Source: Flaccisagitta enflata (Eukaryota; Chaetognatha; Sagittoidea; Aphragmophora). Taken from it: a stretch of DNA of 64,000 nucleotides. Location of the stretch: positions 77,500,001-77,564,000 of the forward strand of contig OZ231127.1 of the NCBI GenBank assembly GCA_965153355.1, written 5' to 3'. Position numbers and translations under genes: made by a program. A model generated the notes under the pieces. It searched no databases. It was given only the letters and a program-made list of their open reading frames with translations, and was not told the origin of the DNA. Below, in pieces: positions 61,876 to 64,000 of the stretch. The first letter of the stretch is position 1; the number at the start of each line of letters is the position of its first letter.

Positions 61876-64000
61876 ATGAGCACACAACCACAACAGGACG
61901 CAGGAGAAGGCGGGGAGCGACCAATTTGGGACAGGCGGATCATCTCCAGAGTGAGGAGAGAATTGAAACAAAAATACCTACTCGTGGAATCCGCCGTCAG
62001 CTTCGCTTCCGTCAGCTCCGAGCGGTCCGTGCTCATACGATTCAATGATACAGCGAATAAGTTTTGTGACTTAGTGAACGCAAAGATCGCAGATTACAAC
62101 AAATGCGTGATATTGACAAAGGACGCAGAAAGTGCCGCAAACGATTTGATGGTAGACATTGTGAACTACAGAACAAAACTCGACACAACTCTCCAGCCAA
62201 AGTATGTTGAGGAAGAAGGGGACGGCCACAGAGATGTGTCGTTCGAGGCCGGATCGCCGATAGAGAAAAAAGCGGCGCCGGTCGAGTTGGGCGCAATGAA
62301 CGGTGCGGCAGCGGCGCAGAAGGAAAAAGACGCCGCGCTAGACAAAACGATGCGAATTTCGGACAGCGACCTGAGCGAGGAGGAGGAGGAGGAAGAAAAG
62401 GAGGCCGAAGCCACAAAGGAAAGCGGCAGGGGGGAAGGCAGCGCCGAGCAAAACGGCGTGAGCGACGCCCCGGCCGGCGGCATATTCGGCAGGTTGACAA
62501 ATTTGTTCAAAAACTCAACTCCTACGGACGCTGTACCAGCCGTGAATGTGATTCCACCAACACCGGCAGATAAAGAAAGATCGCATACGAGAAGCGCCGC
62601 ATCCATCGCGAGATCGCTTCAAGCGAGAGAAGAAAGGGATAAGAGGAAACAAGAAGAGGAGGAGCAGATGGAGGCGACGAGGAAGCAGAGTGAGGCAGAG
62701 GAGGTAGAAGCAATGCGGAAGGTCGAGGAGATAAGGAAGCAGAGAACACTGAACGAGAAACTCCACGCTGCAAAGATGGACGGATTGGAGGCAATCCATG
62801 ATAAGCAGCAACAAATCATCGAGAATGAGGAAAGTGAGGCGGCAGCGGAAGAGGCGATGAAAAGTTTGGAGAAAACAGTGGAAGGGGCGACAGGGGGCAA
62901 GGAAGATAAGAACGCGGCAATAGAGAGATGGGCAAAAGGAAATGCGCGCGAGCCTATTGCAAAAATTCTGCCGAAAAAAGTCGAGGTAGCGGCGCCACCG
63001 AAAGGAAAAGCGGCGGTGAAGCTTGACTACGGAAGCATTAAAGTCACACCCCCAAAGACAGGATCCCTTCCCGCGATCGCCCCCATTACCCGAAAAAACT
63101 GCACGAATTCTGCGTCGGAGAAAAGGAAAAACAAAGAGGCGAAAAGGCTTTTCGAGGAAAAAGAAAGAGCAGAAAAACGTGCGAGAGACTTGGAGGCACA
63201 ATTGAAACAAGTCCAAGAGACCGCGCGCCAAATGGAAAGCGCATTGAATGCAGTGGAGGAGGACGATGATGAGGAGGAGGAGGACTTGGAAAAGATGCCA
63301 CTGTCTCCAACATACGCGGAAAACAATGGGTTTTGCGAAATGGTGAAAGTGCAGACTCAAATGTACGCAATGTCCCAGCTGAAAGAGGCCCGTCCTGAGA
63401 AAAAATTTGCAGCATGTGGAAAAAAAGTGGACTTTTCAAAACATATGCTCGAATTTGAAACGGCTCTCGGGATAGTAGGCCTAACGGAGACGATGAAACT
63501 AAACGAGTTTCATCACTACTTCGAGGGATCTGCGCTGCAGCTAATTGAAGCAGAATTGAGGAGAAAAAGCGACGCAGAAAAAGCGGTGTCCGATGCCATA
63601 GCAAAACTGAATCGCAAATTTGGCACGAGGAAGGAAACGGCTCTGGAGATGATGGACGAGCTTCTGCAAGGGAAGCAGATCGGCGAAAAAGACCATGGCG
63701 GGCTGCTGTCGTTCTATTGTAGACTGACGAGCATCCATACTTTGGCGCGCGACACCAATCGTGGAACCGAATTCGAGAACAAGCTGGTGGTCGACTCGAT
63801 TCTCAGCAAGAAAATTCCTCATTTGTCAGCTAAGTGGGCCAAGCGTTCAGTGAAGGACGCAATGGCCGGGGGCAAAGGGTTGAATTTTGAGGCATTTTTG
63901 AGTTTCTTGGATGAGGAACACGCAATTGCAGAATATTGCTACAAAAATTCAGGTCAAGCGCAACAGATCAAGCCGATAGGCGCAAAAATCGCGGCGACAT
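61876..64000 (+). CDS. Gag polyprotein of a BEL/Pao-like LTR retrotransposon (runs off the window)
   Basis: One frame is open from the ATG at 61876 to the window end (708 codons, no stop). Residues about 1-150 form a helical start. About 150-200 is acidic (EEEEEEEKEAE). About 230-350 and 415-455 are charged coiled-coil-like helices. From about 515 to 690 the sequence follows the DUF1759 pattern of BEL/Pao gag: a conserved helix, KLNEFHHYFEGSALQLIEAE, AIAKLNRKFG, then a second helical block with ILSKKIPHLSAKWAKR. Such proteins form the particle that packages element RNA. Zinc knuckles, protease and reverse transcriptase would lie beyond the window. The ATG at 61876 is the first Met I placed in this frame; an upstream start was not excluded. 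The frame is intact, so this copy may be young. Ty3-type gag is the main alternative. Confidence 0.8.
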   Translation, partial: MSTQPQQDAGEGGERPIWDRRIISRVRRELKQKYLLVESAVSFASVSSERSVLIRFNDTANKFCDLVNAKIADYNKCVILTKDAESAANDLMVDIVNYRTKLDTTLQPKYVEEEGDGHRDVSFEAGSPIEKKAAPVELGAMNGAAAAQKEKDAALDKTMRISDSDLSEEEEEEEKEAEATKESGRGEGSAEQNGVSDAPAGGIFGRLTNLFKNSTPTDAVPAVNVIPPTPADKERSHTRSAASIARSLQAREERDKRKQEEEEQMEATRKQSEAEEVEAMRKVEEIRKQRTLNEKLHAAKMDGLEAIHDKQQQIIENEESEAAAEEAMKSLEKTVEGATGGKEDKNAAIERWAKGNAREPIAKILPKKVEVAAPPKGKAAVKLDYGSIKVTPPKTGSLPAIAPITRKNCTNSASEKRKNKEAKRLFEEKERAEKRARDLEAQLKQVQETARQMESALNAVEEDDDEEEEDLEKMPLSPTYAENNGFCEMVKVQTQMYAMSQLKEARPEKKFAACGKKVDFSKHMLEFETALGIVGLTETMKLNEFHHYFEGSALQLIEAELRRKSDAEKAVSDAIAKLNRKFGTRKETALEMMDELLQGKQIGEKDHGGLLSFYCRLTSIHTLARDTNRGTEFENKLVVDSILSKKIPHLSAKWAKRSVKDAMAGGKGLNFEAFLSFLDEEHAIAEYCYKNSGQAQQIKPIGAKIAAT

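Noticed and set aside
62042-63822. Minus-strand frames of 90-281 codons at the right end
   Set aside because: Shadows of the plus-strand gag, which explains the region with one 708-codon frame.

Overview
The window is nuclear DNA of an animal. It is AT-rich and loaded with microsatellites and minisatellites, its genes are split by GT/AG introns, and several genes are animal-type: a WASP/N-WASP homologue, a C2H2 zinc-finger protein, a CCCH zinc-finger protein and an ankyrin protein. A BEL/Pao-type gag lies at the right end. The phylum cannot be fixed from sequence alone. Short elements carrying (ACGG)n tracts resemble the 'pearl'/HINE elements known from bivalves and some other invertebrates, so a lophotrochozoan or similar invertebrate is possible. 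No bacterial gene, CRISPR array or rRNA is seen.

Layout. 1-20.8 kb: no convincing gene. It holds satellites, about a dozen copies of two dispersed families (A: (ACGG)n element with a terminal hairpin; B: fold-back element with a minisatellite core), and a 1.9 kb palindromic element with a second element nested inside. 20.8-24.1 kb: four-exon ankyrin/Ser-rich/poly-Asn gene (+). 24.2-33.6 kb: repeats, including a TA-flanked mariner-type element and a 13-bp satellite of about 1.5 kb inside a family A element. 33.8-39.7 kb: gene for a small single-pass membrane protein (+) that ends in a tandem array of 81-bp units, most with their own splice acceptor and terminal-exon sequence. 39.7-41.1 kb: C2H2 protein with 14 fingers (-), whose stop codon lies only 22 bp from that of the membrane gene. 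42.5-47.3 kb: large CCCH protein (+) with poly-Gln, poly-Asn and poly-Gly tracts. 47.3-52.1 kb: repeats. 52.5-60.0 kb: WASP/N-WASP homologue (-), rebuilt from seven phase-compatible exons (CRIB/GBD, proline-rich, WH2, central and acidic parts); its WH1 end is not found. 61.27 kb: a 10-N assembly gap. 61.9-64.0 kb: gag of a BEL/Pao-like retrotransposon, still open at the window edge.

The most unusual features are: (1) two unrelated genes whose 3' coding ends were tandemly duplicated, the membrane gene into an acceptor-plus-exon array and the WASP gene into decayed copies of its acidic tail; (2) a very dense family of short elements whose terminal hairpin sequence changes between copies while pairing is kept; (3) at least six different TA-flanked inverted-repeat element families in one 64 kb window. 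The genes do not form a pathway. They are separate loci in a repeat-rich landscape, and several microsatellites lie right against splice sites or code for homopolymers.
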